A DNA stretch of 64,000 nt from Aptenodytes patagonicus (lineage: Eukaryota; Chordata; Aves; Sphenisciformes; Spheniscidae), in contig NC_134963.1 in NCBI RefSeq assembly GCF_965638725.1, forward strand, positions 13,544,501 to 13,608,500, written 5' to 3'. The notes under the pieces are model-generated. The model searched no databases, had not been told where the DNA came from, and worked only from the letters and a program-made list of their open reading frames with translations. Position numbers and translations under genes: made by a program. This document shows positions 39,917-50,843 of this stretch, in pieces; the stretch's first letter is position 1; every line of letters starts with the position of its first letter.

Positions 39917-41566
39917 TTTCCATCCCTTCTTGCAGAAGCACACAGAGCTCCAGCTGGACGCCCAGCATCAAGCACGTCCTCGTTGCCGTGTGGCTGAGCA
40001 CGGGCCGTTAGTGTCCTGCAGCGGGCTGGTTCGGTCAGAGCATCCCAACTTCTTTCTCCACTCGCCCCTTCCCCAGCTTTCACTCCGTCCTTTCCCAGCC
40101 ATGTTTTTCCATTTCTTCCCTCCTCTTTTCATGTTCCTCTTTGTCTCAGGTGTCCTTTTTAGCACCCAGCGCAGGCAGAGCTCGGGAAGTGGGTCCCAGT
40201 AGCCCACTCATCTTGATGCCTGTGACGGACTCGAGTGCCAGTACGGGATTCTGGCCTAGTCACCGTGAGCAGTGCTGGGGTTGCAGGGAGTGTGATGGAG
40301 AAAGTTGCCGCGGGGCCGCAGTGGTCCCGGGATAACGGAAGCAACAACTGGTGCCTGGCAGGACGTGGGTGATGCTGAGTCTAGGGAGGCTTAATTGGTT
40401 TTTTGTTATAAATATTTTTTCCCCAAGTCCGTCTGAAATGTTGCTCTGTATCGAAGTTGGGAGTTTATCCGTACCTTGCGGTGTGGTTTTGAGGGGGATG
40501 CCTGGCCGTGATGGAAAGCAGGGAGGGAACTTGTACAGGGAGGGGACGAGGGGAGCAGGATCCGCACGGAGAGGATCAGGGCAGCTGTGGAGGGGAACTG
40601 TAGGGTGGGTAACAGAGGGGCCAGAGCGTGCAGGAAGAGACGGAGGGACAGATCAAGTCTGAGCACCCTGCAGGGGTAAATGGAGGGACTGAAAAGGCAC
40701 ACCACGGGCAACGGAGAGGAGCGGCGCGTTCAGAGGGGAGCAGGGAGGGATCTGAGCTTGCATGGAGGGAGAAGGAAGGGATCGACACACGCGCATGGGA
40801 ATGGCCAAACAGAGCAGGATGGGGTGGGACGGAGGTTGGAGGTGGGTGGAGGGCTCTGCAGGAGGGGAACAGAGGAGCAAACTGCCTAAAGTGGGGAGTG
40901 GTATGAGGGTGTGTGTGAAGGGTGATGGAGGAGTGCACACAGGGGATCTGAGTGTGTGTGGAGGGTAACGGGGAACGTGAGCACATACACCGGGCGAAGG
41001 AAGGGGACCTGACGGCACGTGGAGTGGAAAGGAGGCGCTCCTGGGGCACGCGGGGAGGAGCGGCGTATGCACCATGGGTGAAGCGTCGGGGTCTGAGCCG
41101 TCCCTGGGATGTGGATAAGAACAGCGTGAGATGGAGGAGAGCTGAGGGAGTACGGGGTGGGGGGGGACCTGAGCACTTGGCGGGGCAGTGGTTGGGGTCC
41201 GGTTGTGCGTGGTGGTCTCTGAAGGGACCTCTGAACGGAGGTTTCTGAGGGGCTGGAGCAGGGTCTGAGGGCTGGGGGGGACGGGAGTGCAGGCGGGAGG
41301 TCCTAGAGCCCCCGAGGGAAGAACCCTGCTGGGACTGACCTGCAAGCTGTCCCCGAGGAGCCTCTGCGCGGGCCCTGGGGGAGCGGGGCAGTGCCCAGCA
41401 CCCCGCCCTCGCGGGCGATGCTCAGAGCCATGCCGGGGAAAATCCCAGGGAGCTGCGGGAGCCTCCGGCTGCCCCTGGCAACAGTGTTGTGCTGCCGCCA
41501 TCTCGGCTGCCCCGCGTCCCGGCTCCTCCGTGCCGGCCCCTCGGCGAGGAGGAGGCACCGGGTGAG
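39917..41566. other. VSIG10 3' region and junction with CFAP73
   Basis: No perfect AATAAA was found after the proposed VSIG10 stop, so the transcript end is not placed. The middle part (about 40480-41290) is a degenerate G-rich tandem repeat. The final 270 bases before the CFAP73 ATG are CpG-rich and could hold its promoter. No WSB2, which follows VSIG10 in human, and no RASAL1, which flanks CFAP73 in human, was seen here. Confidence 0.5.
40480..41290. repeat. Degenerate G-rich minisatellite
   Basis: Strongly strand-biased G/A-rich sequence is built from diverged copies of a unit starting CTGAG or CTGAC followed by a GTGGAGGG-like stretch. Copies start near 40659, 40751, 40947, 41008, 41092 and 41169, so spacing is about 60-98 bases (or twice that). 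The opposite strand has a spurious 360-codon Pro/Ser-rich open frame caused by the base bias. Unit and period were judged by eye. Confidence 0.55.
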
Positions 41567-44040
41567 ATGGCCTTCGACCTGGAGGAGTATTTGCGCACGG
41601 CTTTCCGGGACAAGCTGCGGCTGCAGTGAGTGGGATCCCCCCGTCCTCGCTGTGGGACGGGCAGCTGCCCTCCCGGCTCCCACGGCGGATGCTGCTGGCT
41701 GGAGGCGAGGGAGGGCTCGGCAACGGGGCCAGCACGTCCCACGTCCCCGGTGGTCTGTCGGTTTATGTTGCCATCGCTGGGTCCCCAGGGTGCCACTGCC
41801 AGGGTGGGTGTCACTGGCTGGGTGCTGGGTCCCCAGGCAGGGGGCTGTGGTGTGTCCCCACCTGGGGCACCCAGGGAGGAAAGGGCAGCCTGGTAAGTAT
41901 CAGGGGTCCATCTCCGCCTGCACCCCGTCCAGAGATGCCAGGTCACTTGAGTGCCCACGTGCTGCCCGACACGCTCCTGGGTGGCTTTCACATGGGTCCC
42001 CCCCCTCCGGCAGCAGAGCTCCTGCTGCCACTCTCGGAAACGGGGAGCTGCAGAGCCTGTTGCCCTGCTGTGGGTGGCGGGGAGGCAGGGGGTTCCCAGG
42101 GGTCTAATCAGAAAGCTGAGGTTGTGCCACGACTTGTCCTTTTCCTGGGACACTGCGGTGGCACTGGGGGTCTCCGAGCAGGGGGAGGCTGAAGCGGGAG
42201 GGATGGGCAGGAGCGAGGGTGGGTGATGGGAGAGCAGGCCAGGCTCCCCGCGCTGAGCCCCGGCAGGCAGTGGTGGTCCCTGGGGGGGTCCTGGTCATGG
42301 TGGGTGACCCTGCCTGGGCTGTCCCCACCCGGCCACGATGAGCTCCGCGCGACCCGCAGCAGGACGGTACCGGCGTGGGATGCTGCCGTGCTGCTGCCCT
42401 CCACGCGCTTGCTGCTGAAGAGGCGGGAGGTGGCGGAGGTGGAGCGGGTGCTGCAGAGCCAGCGGGAGGTAAGGACGGCCGCCAGCCCCTCCACGCGCCC
42501 CCTCCCTGGGGGCTGCAGCCCTGGCTGTGGCATGCCATGGGATACAAGCAGCCAGTGCGCACATCCCCAGCCATTCATGGGCTGGTGCTCGTGTCCCCCC
42601 GGGCACCCTGGCATGGGGCGATGCTCTCACCACCCAGTGGTCCCACAGGAGTTTCGGCAGAGGATGGAGCACCTGGAGCAGCGCTGGCAGCAGCTGGGCC
42701 AGCGGAAGGATCAGCTCCAGGATGTTGTCCTCAAATTCAACGTCTTCCTCAAGGTGCCAGGGCGGGGGCCAGGGCTGGGCGGGCCATCGGGGACCTGCTG
42801 ACCCCATCCCCACACCGCAGGCTTCGGCAGCGAGGCAGGAGCGGGCACTGCGGCGGGCAGAAGAGGAGCGGGTGCGGGCGGCGGGACAGGGTGCTGAGGC
42901 TGCCCGCCTGCGCCAGGAGCTCACGGGGCTGCTACAGCGCAGGGAGCACCTGGCCCGGCGCCTGCGGAGCCTCCAAGGCTTCGGTGACTATCTGCAGGGC
43001 GTGCTGGCCAGAACGGAGCAGGTGAGCACGGAGGTCCCCGTTCTGCGGTCCCACCCTGCATGTCCCTAAGCCCCTTGCAGGGGGCCAACCCCGTCCAGGG
43101 CAGCAGCCTCTCAGCCCCCTCCCGCTGCCCAGTTCCAGGACGTCCCAGCCATGCTGGCCCATTTTGGGGTGCTGGCGGGGGCGCAGGCAGCCCTGGCGCA
43201 ACAGGCAGAAGCTGGGCAGGAGCGGCTGGCCCAGGGCTGGGCACAGCTCCGGCGGTACCAGGAGGAGGCCAGCAGCGAGCTCCTGCGCACCAACAATGAG
43301 CTGACCCAGCTCCGTGCACGCCTGGAGGCCGCCCGCCATGAGGTGCTCCAGGAGGTAAGGGGGAACGTGGGTGCCCAAGGAGTCCCCCCAGGGAGAGGGG
43401 CAGCAGTATAGACCCTAAGCGTGCTGCAGAGGGGAGATGTCCAACGTGGTGGTGGTGGGAAGCCGGGCGACACCCCCTGGGCTGGGCTGGGGGTCCCCAC
43501 GTGCCCAGAAAGCATCATCAGCATGGGAGGTACACAGCCAGGACTCCTGGGTTCCCCTGTCCCAGCTGGGGGGGTGCAGGGGACATGGGGCAGCAGCCTG
43601 GGGGGGCGCCTAGGGCTCTCTGTCGCTCTGTCCCCCAGGAGTCCTGCTGGGCCCATGTCCAGAGCACAGCCGCCCAGAAGACCCTGCTGCTGGGGCAGAT
43701 CAAGCTGGCAGTGCTGAACCTCTTCCAGCTCGCCACCACGCGGCTCAAGGTCCCCACGGACGTGGCCCTGGAGGACACCGAGGCCCAGCTGGACACAGTC
43801 AGTGCAGCCCTCTCCCCTGGGCGGTGGGGCTGGGGGGACACAGGGACATTCACGTCTCCGGATGGCTGTGGCATCAGGCTCCCATCTCTGCAGGTGCTGC
43901 TCTGCATGCAGGACCTGACTGCCATCTGTGCCGAGCTGCGCCCCAGGCAGACGGGGCCGTGTCCCCCACGCTTGCCTGCAGCTACCAGCATGCACCCACT
44001 GCGCCACGGGGGTGCCAGGGTGCCTCCGAGCCAGGAATAG
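41567..44040 (+). CDS. CFAP73: Cilia- and flagella-associated protein 73 (CCDC42B)
   Basis: CFAP73 is a coiled-coil axonemal protein; with CFAP100 its orthologues form the modifier-of-inner-arms complex that regulates inner dynein arms in motile cilia. Seven exons: 41567-41625, 42360-42468, 42649-42753, 42821-43021, 43133-43354, 43639-43797 and 43894-44040, summing to 1002 nt or 333 residues (human about 308). The start MAFDLEEYLRTAFRDKLRL parallels human MAVPWEEYFRLALQEKL. Later blocks also match: LLLKRREV, MEHLEQRWQQLGQRKDQL and, near the end, AAQKTLLLGQIKLAVLNLFQL followed by LEDTEAQLD and CMQDLTAI. The protein is almost all heptad-like Leu/Glu/Gln/Arg coiled coil. Introns are as short as 67 bases. 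It converges on DDX54, as in human. Confidence 0.92.
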
Positions 44041-44480
44041 CCCCCGGGGACAACCACCCGCTCCCGGGGTTGGGGAGAGGCTGCCATGGCCAGCATGGAG
44101 CCACAGGACCCCCGGCACCCCCCTGGGGATGGAGGTCGCTCCCTGACAAGTCTGGGAACCCCCAGAACGAGAGGCAACACGGATGGCAGCGGCACTGGCA
44201 CGCCGGGATGGCACCGCATCGGGGCAGGGCCCAGGGCACCCCAGGGCAGCCCCCTCCTGCAAGGGGCACCCCAGGCAGCATGACCTGGCTGCCGCGGAGG
44301 AAGGGGCAGCTGCTGCTCGTGTTCAGGCTGTTGGTATCTCCAAAGGCATCTCCTGTCAAAATATAACCCAGCTGTGGACCCGCAGCACCTGGTTGTTTTA
44401 GGACTGCGCCTGGGTGCGGCCCAAGGGGGGAGGAATTACCCTGGGCACGATGCTCGTGGCAAGGACAAAGAGGAATCAGG
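44041..44480. other. Convergent CFAP73 / DDX54 3' regions
   Basis: These roughly 440 bases separate the CFAP73 stop from the inferred DDX54 3' end. They are GC-rich, with no repeat or gene recognised. No clear plus-strand poly(A) signal for CFAP73 was found. Confidence 0.4.
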
Positions 44481-44570
44481 ATGCAAAAGCAGCCAAATAT
44501 TTAATGTCTCCTTCCCCGGCACCCAGCCCAGGCGTGGGGAGAAGCTGCTGGGGCACGGCCCCCCCCTCCC

Positions 44571-47500
44571 CTACACCCTCTTCCGCAGCTTGCCCTTCTT
44601 GGCGGCCCCCACCCGGCGCCCGAAGGCCATCTGCCGCAGCTCCTGCACCCGCTGCCGGTTCCTGGCCTTCAGGCGCTTCAGCCCCCCGCTCTGCAGGAAG
44701 CGCTGCTTGGCCACCTTCTTGCGCTGCTTCAGAATCTGCTGCTTGTTCTTCAGCTCCGAGCGCACCTTGCCCCGGGCGGGGGGCTGCCCGGGACCTGCGG
44801 GGGGGACACAGCCAAGTTCAGCTCGGAGGCCAGAGCGAGGTGGCGGGGACACGATGCGGGGCTCCGTCGCTTGCTCCAGGTACTCACCGTGCCTGTGTCT
44901 GTGCTTCCCTCTGAACTGCTCCCTGCCTCGTTCATCTTCCTCATCCTCGTCCCGCTCATCTACCTTGTATTTCTGCTTCCACTTTTCATAGCTGGGCCAG
45001 GGTGGGTTAAGGGAACGTGCGGTGACTCCCCATCGCTCGACCCACCGCAGTGTCTGACCAGCCTCCCTCACCACGCCACTGCCCCGGCATGGGATCGAAC
45101 CCCGGCAGCAGGGCACAACGCTGCACGGCTGCCGGCGGGTCCAGTCCCACTCCCCCTTGCCCCCAGCCCTCGCCACGGCACAGGCAGGCAGCAGCGCCCG
45201 CAGGCAGGATACAGGTTGTTCTTGTAGGAGCTGCTGATGTAGCGCCCGCTCTCCGTCCGCACCTTCTTCTTGTCCTCCTGGCCCGTCTGCCCCACGAACC
45301 GCTTCTTCTTGCGGTCCCTGTGAGAGAGGGGAGGGTGGTGGGACCGGGCGGTGGGACCCCCAGCCCTGATTTCCCCCCCACTCCATGGCCAGACCCCACT
45401 CACCACTTCAGCAGCTGCTTGCTCTTGTTGAGGTTGTGGTTTTCGTCACCCATGAGATCCAGGACAGCTCCGGCCGCCTGCTGCTCGAAGGGACTGCCCT
45501 CGCCGCCCACACTCAGCCTGCAAAGGGCAGGCGATGAGAGCAGCCCCCGGCGCGGGCCGGGGTGGGCCGGCAGCGGGAGCCCTCTTGGACTCACCCCCTC
45601 TCGCTCTCAAAGTCCTTGGGCCGGTACGGGATGTAGAAGTCCTCGTCCCGTTGCACCGGCTGCTGCGGCTTTTTCCTGGCACCGTCTTCTCCCCCTCGGC
45701 CCCGTTTTCGCTTCTGGCCCACCACGGTGGAGAACACGTCCTGGAAGGAGATGGCGGATGGGATGGAGGAGCCATGTCCCCCAACCAGTCACTAACACCA
45801 GCCCCCAAGCCCTGGCACAGCCCAGGGGCCCTGGTGCTGCCAGCACCCGGCCGAGGCTGCCTTGCAGCAGCTCCCGCATCCACGGCAAACCCCCCATCCC
45901 TGCCCCGTTACCTGGAGGTCTTCCTCCTCTCCTTCTCCCTCCTCAGGCTCGGGGGGGGCCGGGCACAGCCCCTGCCCTTTGAGAGCCGCTGCCCGCTTCT
46001 CCTGCTGCCCACGCTGGTACTTCTCGATGAGGGCATGGTCGTGGCGCCGCTTCGACCGCATCACGGTGCTGGCCAGTGTCCGGGACGTGGCGTTGATCTC
46101 AAAGATGGTCTGGTCCCGGGGGCGGGAGCATGAGCCCCGGTGAGCTGCACGGCCGGCTGCATGGACCTTCCCTCCCACCCCAACCCAGGTACCTCCTGCC
46201 CGAGGACAGGTCTCAACTCACCGCCTTGGACTTGTAGGTTTTAATGCTGTCCACAAACTTCAGCCTCTCCAGCTCGGTGTCTTCAAAGCGAGCGCCTGGG
46301 GAATGCAGGCACCGAGAGGGGCGCAGATTAGCTCCTTGGCGAGGGGAACAGGGTCCCCTCCCTCGGCGTCCCCGAGGGACTCACTGAAGAGCGGGTGGAT
46401 GCCCAGCTGGGACACGTCCAGGTCCTTCGCCCTCTTGATGGACTCAGGCGAGGGGCCAGGCCGGGACCGCAGGTACTGCTTGTGGGCGTTGCTGGCGACG
46501 CGGCGCAGGCTCTGCAGCTCCAGCGAGCCCTCGTGGTCCGTCAGCAGCAGGCACTCCTCGTCATCCACCAGGCTCTGGGGGACACGGCCCAGGACCCCGC
46601 CGGCATCTGCAGCCCAGGGGACACCGTGTCACCTCGCCGGCACCCACCCTGGGATTGTTGCAGCAGGCGCGGCAGCAATCCAGGATTTAACAGAGCAGAG
46701 CTAACAGCCACGGGGAGCTCGGTGGTGTTAAATCAGCATCCCTGACACACAGGGTGCGTCGGAGCCCCCAGCACCCCATTTTCCCCAGCTGCACCCCAGT
46801 AATGAGAGCATATCGCCCCTCTGCACGAATGCCAACCACAAGGTCACGAACTCCAGCGCTGGCCAAGGGTAAAACCACAGCGGCCACGTGGCCAGTGTCC
46901 CAGCTTGGACATGCAGCCACCCCTACGCCTGCAACCAGGTCTGCCTCACCAGCGGGCATCTCCTGGGCACCGGCGAGGACGAGCGGGCGCCCCAGGAAGA
47001 GGTGGAGATCAAAGACGTAGGGCATCTCATCGGGAGCCACCAGCGAGTAGGCGGTGCCGCTCCGGCCAGCTCGGGCCACGCGACCTGGCAAGGGCAGGAG
47101 GAGAGTGGGAAACCAGATCCAGTGCCAGCCCAGCCTGCCCCCACCCCGGCAGGGACCCACTGGTGTCCCCGGGAGCCCACGCACGTGACATTTACCAGCT
47201 GGGCATGGCTGGCAAGGGGCCGTGAGATGCTGGGGAAGGGGGCAAAGGGGAGCCCGCCACGGTGCCATCCTAAAGGGAAGGCACCAGCCCTGCCCCAAGA
47301 GCCCCCGCAGCCCGGCTGGGAAATCAGGGACGTTCCTGCCTCTGCTTTGTCCCCAGCCTGTCTCCTGATGTCACAACACGGCGACCTCCTGCCCCAAAGA
47401 TATCGCCACCAAGTCGGGGGCATCAGTGCCAGCCCAGCAGGGCACATGGATGGGAAAAACAAGGGACAGCCCACTCACACCCTCCCTGTCACCCCGAGGG

Positions 47501-50500
47501 ACCCCCAGGTTGCAAGGACCCCTGCGCGGGGCACCGGCACCCACCGACACGATGCAGGAACAGCTTGGCCTTGGCGGGGAAGCTGTAGTTGATGACGTTG
47601 TCCAGCATGGGGATGTCGAGCCCGCGGGCGGCCACATCGGTGACCAGCAGCACCGGGCACTTGCCCTGGGCGAACTTGGCGATGTTGATCTTGCGGGCGG
47701 TCTGGTCCAGCGAGCTGTAGATGTGTGTGCAGCGGATGCCCTGGGCCGTCAGCAGCTGGGGAGGGGGGAAGAGAGATCAGATCCCACCTGGGCATGTACC
47801 CTCAGCCAAGGGACAGGGCTCCCCAGCTCCCAGGGCCCTGAGACCCAAGGGTGCCCACCCGGACTCCCAAATCCCACTGCGCTCCCCCCTCTCTCCGAGG
47901 TGTAGGTGGATGCAGCACCTCCACGATCGCATATGCTGGGATTTCTCCTTCAACCCAGCAAAACAGAGCAGAGACTCCAGCAGGGACGTGCCCACAGATG
48001 CAGACCCCCACGTGGGTCTGGAAAGGTGTCCTAGGCACCCCCGGCAGCTTGCCCTTTAACAGGGGTACATGCTGGGCACCCCCAAATGCCACTTGCCTCC
48101 TTGAGATACTCCGTGTGGTGCTTGGTGGCCACAAAGACGACTGTCTGGTCCTGGGGCTTCACCACGTTCCGGAGCAGGTGGAGCAGCACGGCCGGTTTGT
48201 CGTCCCCTCGGGTGTGGAAGAAAGCCAGCTGCAAAGGGAGGGCAGAGCTCAGCCCCTCTGCATCCCCACACCAGACACCCTCACCCCTCCTGTCCCCTCC
48301 TCGCGAGCCTGGAGCCACCACAGGGTGGCTTGCAGGGGGTGGGGGGCACAAAGCCCATCTCGAGCCCCCCCGGCCCCTCTCACCTTGAGCTGCTCGCTGA
48401 GCTTGGACTCCACGTCCAGACGGATCAGCATCGGCTCGGTGAGACCTGTGGGATGCGGTGACACGCAGGACATGGGGCGCACGTGGGATGCGCTACTGGG
48501 ACCAGCCCCGCCCCTCGGCCTGGGGACACCCGCTTGGCCCAGCATTAACCCAGGCTCGGTTTCGCCAGCCCTGGGCCCAGCCCAGCTGCGGGACTGTGCC
48601 GTGTCCCCATCCCCAGGCTCCCCCCAGGTCCAGCCCCCCAGCCGCCATCTGCCCCACGCTCCTCACCGGCCCGGGCAAACTCGACGAGCAGCTTGGGCAG
48701 CGTGGCGGAGAAGAGGACGGTCTGGTGGCAGTCCGGCAGCCGGGCGATGATCTCCTGGAGCTGCTCGGCGAAGCCCATCTCGAAGAGCCTTCAGAGGAGG
48801 GAACACGGGACATGGCAGCGCCTGTTCAGTCCCTCCGTGCCCAGCCCTGCCACCCCCAAGGGGCACCTCACTCCCGCCATCACTCACCCCACACGCGGGG
48901 ACACTGACAGCCCCAGGTACCCCCAGGGGACCCCCCCTGCGCCCCGCTGACCTGTCGGCCTCGTCGAACACCACGTACTCCACGGTGTGCAGCTTCAGTT
49001 TCATCTCCACCGCCACGTGCACCAGGCGCCCGGGGGTGGCGATGATTCTGCGGGGACAGAGCTGGTGACGGGACCAGGTGGGGAGGGACGGCGTCCCCAC
49101 ACCATCCCGGGTGCAGGTCCCAAATCCGACCCAAAGAAGACCCGATGGAGACCCCCTTGTCCCCCATGGGGAGCAGGGGAAGGTGCTCCAAGGGAACACC
49201 AGGACACGTCCATCGGGCACACTGGCTGTAAACACCAGTGATGTCCCTGGACGGCGGGTAGCTCCTGGGGGCCATTTCCCCACCAGGTCCCCTCCCCGCA
49301 CCCCTACTCACATGTCGGGGTTCTCGTGCAGGGCGGCGAACTGGTCCTCCATCCTGCGAGAGGCGGGAGAGGCTGGGGCGGCGCCGGGCGGCACAGGGCA
49401 GCTCAGCCCCTCGCCAGGTTTTGGGGAGGCTTTAGGGAAGCGGGGACCGGTGGGGACATGGGGATGGCTTACTTGTCTCCTCCCAGGATCAGGGCTGTCT
49501 TCAAGCCCGTGAACTTGCCCAGCTGCAGGGTGAGAAAGACACATGTTGGCGGGGGGGTAAAACCAAACCCCTTGGCCCCGTTGTCCCCGCTCACCCCCAT
49601 TGTCCCCAGTCGCCTCCGTTGTCCCCAGTCGCCCCCGTACCTCCTTGGTGAACTTCAGGGTCTGCAGGGCCAGCTCGCGGGTGGGCGAGAGGACGAGGGC
49701 GCGTGCCCCGGCCTGGCTGGGCGCCTTCAGCCGCTCGAACATGGGGATGAGGAAGCAGGCCGTCTTCCCGCTGCCCGTCCGTGCCATCGCCACCACATCC
49801 CGGCCGCGCAGGATGGCGGGGATGCTCTGCGAGACACCGCCCCGCCGTCACCGTCACCGTCCCACCACCACCACCCCAGGATGGGGGTCCCGCCGCCCCC
49901 CGCGCTCACCTTCCTCTGGATGGGGGTGGGCACCTTGTAGCCCTTCTTCATGATGCCCTTAAAGACGGGGTAGCTGAGACCTGCAGGGACGGGGACAGGT
50001 GAGGGGGTGCGGGCAGGAGGGGACGGTCCCCGTCCTGGGGACGGCTGCCCCCACCCCGCACGCACCCATGGACTGGAAGCCCCCGGATTTCTTCTTCTTC
50101 TGGTTCTGGGCCCGCACCATGGCCCGCGTGTCCGGCTCGGCGTCGGCACCGTCATCCTCCTCGGTGGCGGGGAAGGCGGGCAGCGGGGGCACGGGGACCT
50201 GGGGACAGAGGGGGGACAGGGCTGCGACGATGGGCGTCCCGGCGGTGCCAGGGCACTGCAGCTCTGCACTGCCGGCCTGGCGGGCAGGGACACCGGTACT
50301 GGGACACTGGCACTGGGGACACTGGTACCGGGGAGAGCGGCACATGGGGATAATGGCACATGGGGACCGGGGACACTGGTTTTGGGGACAGCAGCACGCA
50401 GGGACTGGTGACACCAGTACTGGGGAGGCTGGCACACGGGGACTGGGGACACGGGTACCAGGCACAGCAGCACACGGGGACTGGGAATACTGGTACTGGG

Positions 50501-50749
50501 GACACGGGCACCGGGGACAATGGCACCGGGGATGCCAGCACCGGGCACGGGGGACACCGTCACATGGGAACCAGGGACCCCGGCACATGGGGACCGGGCA
50601 CACCGGTACCGAGTACACCGGCATAGGGGACACCGGAACCGGGTGCACCGGGGACGCCCCCCCGAGACCCTCCCCAGCCCCGCGCCCCCCCCTCCCCCCG
50701 GCCCTACCGGCGCTCCCCGGGGCTGGCGGCGGGGCCGCGACGGCGCCAT
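44571..50749 (-). CDS. DDX54: DEAD-box RNA helicase 54 (Dbp10 orthologue)
   Basis: DDX54 is a nucleolar ATP-dependent RNA helicase of large-subunit ribosome assembly, also known as a nuclear-receptor corepressor. Twenty minus-strand exons: 50749-50708, 50198-50066, 49980-49910, 49826-49641, 49522-49473, 49353-49312, 49047-48952, 48788-48667, 48445-48384, 48228-48097, 47755-47545, 47084-46950, 46606-46385, 46295-46222, 46109-45912, 45740-45595, 45517-45404, 45317-45213, 44991-44888 and 44794-44571. They sum to 2469 nt, or 822 residues (human 881). Motifs: Q motif 59-82, ARTGSGKT 97-104, PTRELA 130-135, TPGR 179-182, DEAD 203-206, SAT 234-236, TDVAARGLD 351-359 and [11 protein letters not shown] 380-390. 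The basic tail ends KGKLRKRV. The N-terminus is shorter than human; an in-frame ATG at 50845 would add 32 residues. One intron has a GC donor (GCAAGT, 48096-48091). ATTAAA lies at 44505-44500. Confidence 0.96.
50285..50665. repeat. GC-rich minisatellite in DDX54 intron 1
   Basis: Near-tandem copies of a unit like GGGGACACTGGTACC, alternating with GGCACATGGGGACCGG, run through the first DDX54 intron. Copies share the core GGGGAC(AC)TGG/CGG and CACATGGGGA. The minus strand reads as Pro-Val-Ser repeats, which explains a spurious 372-codon open frame. The period is roughly 12-30 bases by eye and copies are imperfect, so it is not recent and uniform. Confidence 0.7.
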
Positions 50750-50843
50750 GTCGGTAGCGGCGGCGGCGGCGGAAGCACGTGGTGGCGGGCGGGGCCGGAA
50801 GGGGCGGGGCCGGCCCCATCCCCGCCCCGGGCGGCGCGCGGCC
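50750..50843. promoter_or_regulatory. Bidirectional DDX54 / RITA1 promoter
   Basis: Only 94 bases separate the DDX54 start (50749, minus) from the RITA1 start (50844, plus). The interval contains a CACGTG E-box at 50776-50781, ETS-like GGAA cores at 50771-50774 and 50797-50800 (the second in CCGGAA), and a GC box (GGGGCGGGGC) at 50801-50810. No TATA box is present. Head-to-head genes with one shared CpG-island core promoter are common in vertebrates; co-regulation here is inference. Transcripts probably begin within the neighbour's 5' untranslated region. Confidence 0.7.

Noticed and set aside
40653-41735. 360-codon minus-strand open frame, Pro/Ser-rich
   Set aside because: It lies over the G-rich tandem repeat and the CFAP73 first exon. 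The open frame follows from base bias, which makes stop codons rare, and it resembles no known protein.
43111-44262. 383-codon minus-strand open frame
   Set aside because: It is antisense to well-supported CFAP73 exons in GC-rich DNA, with no splice or homology support.
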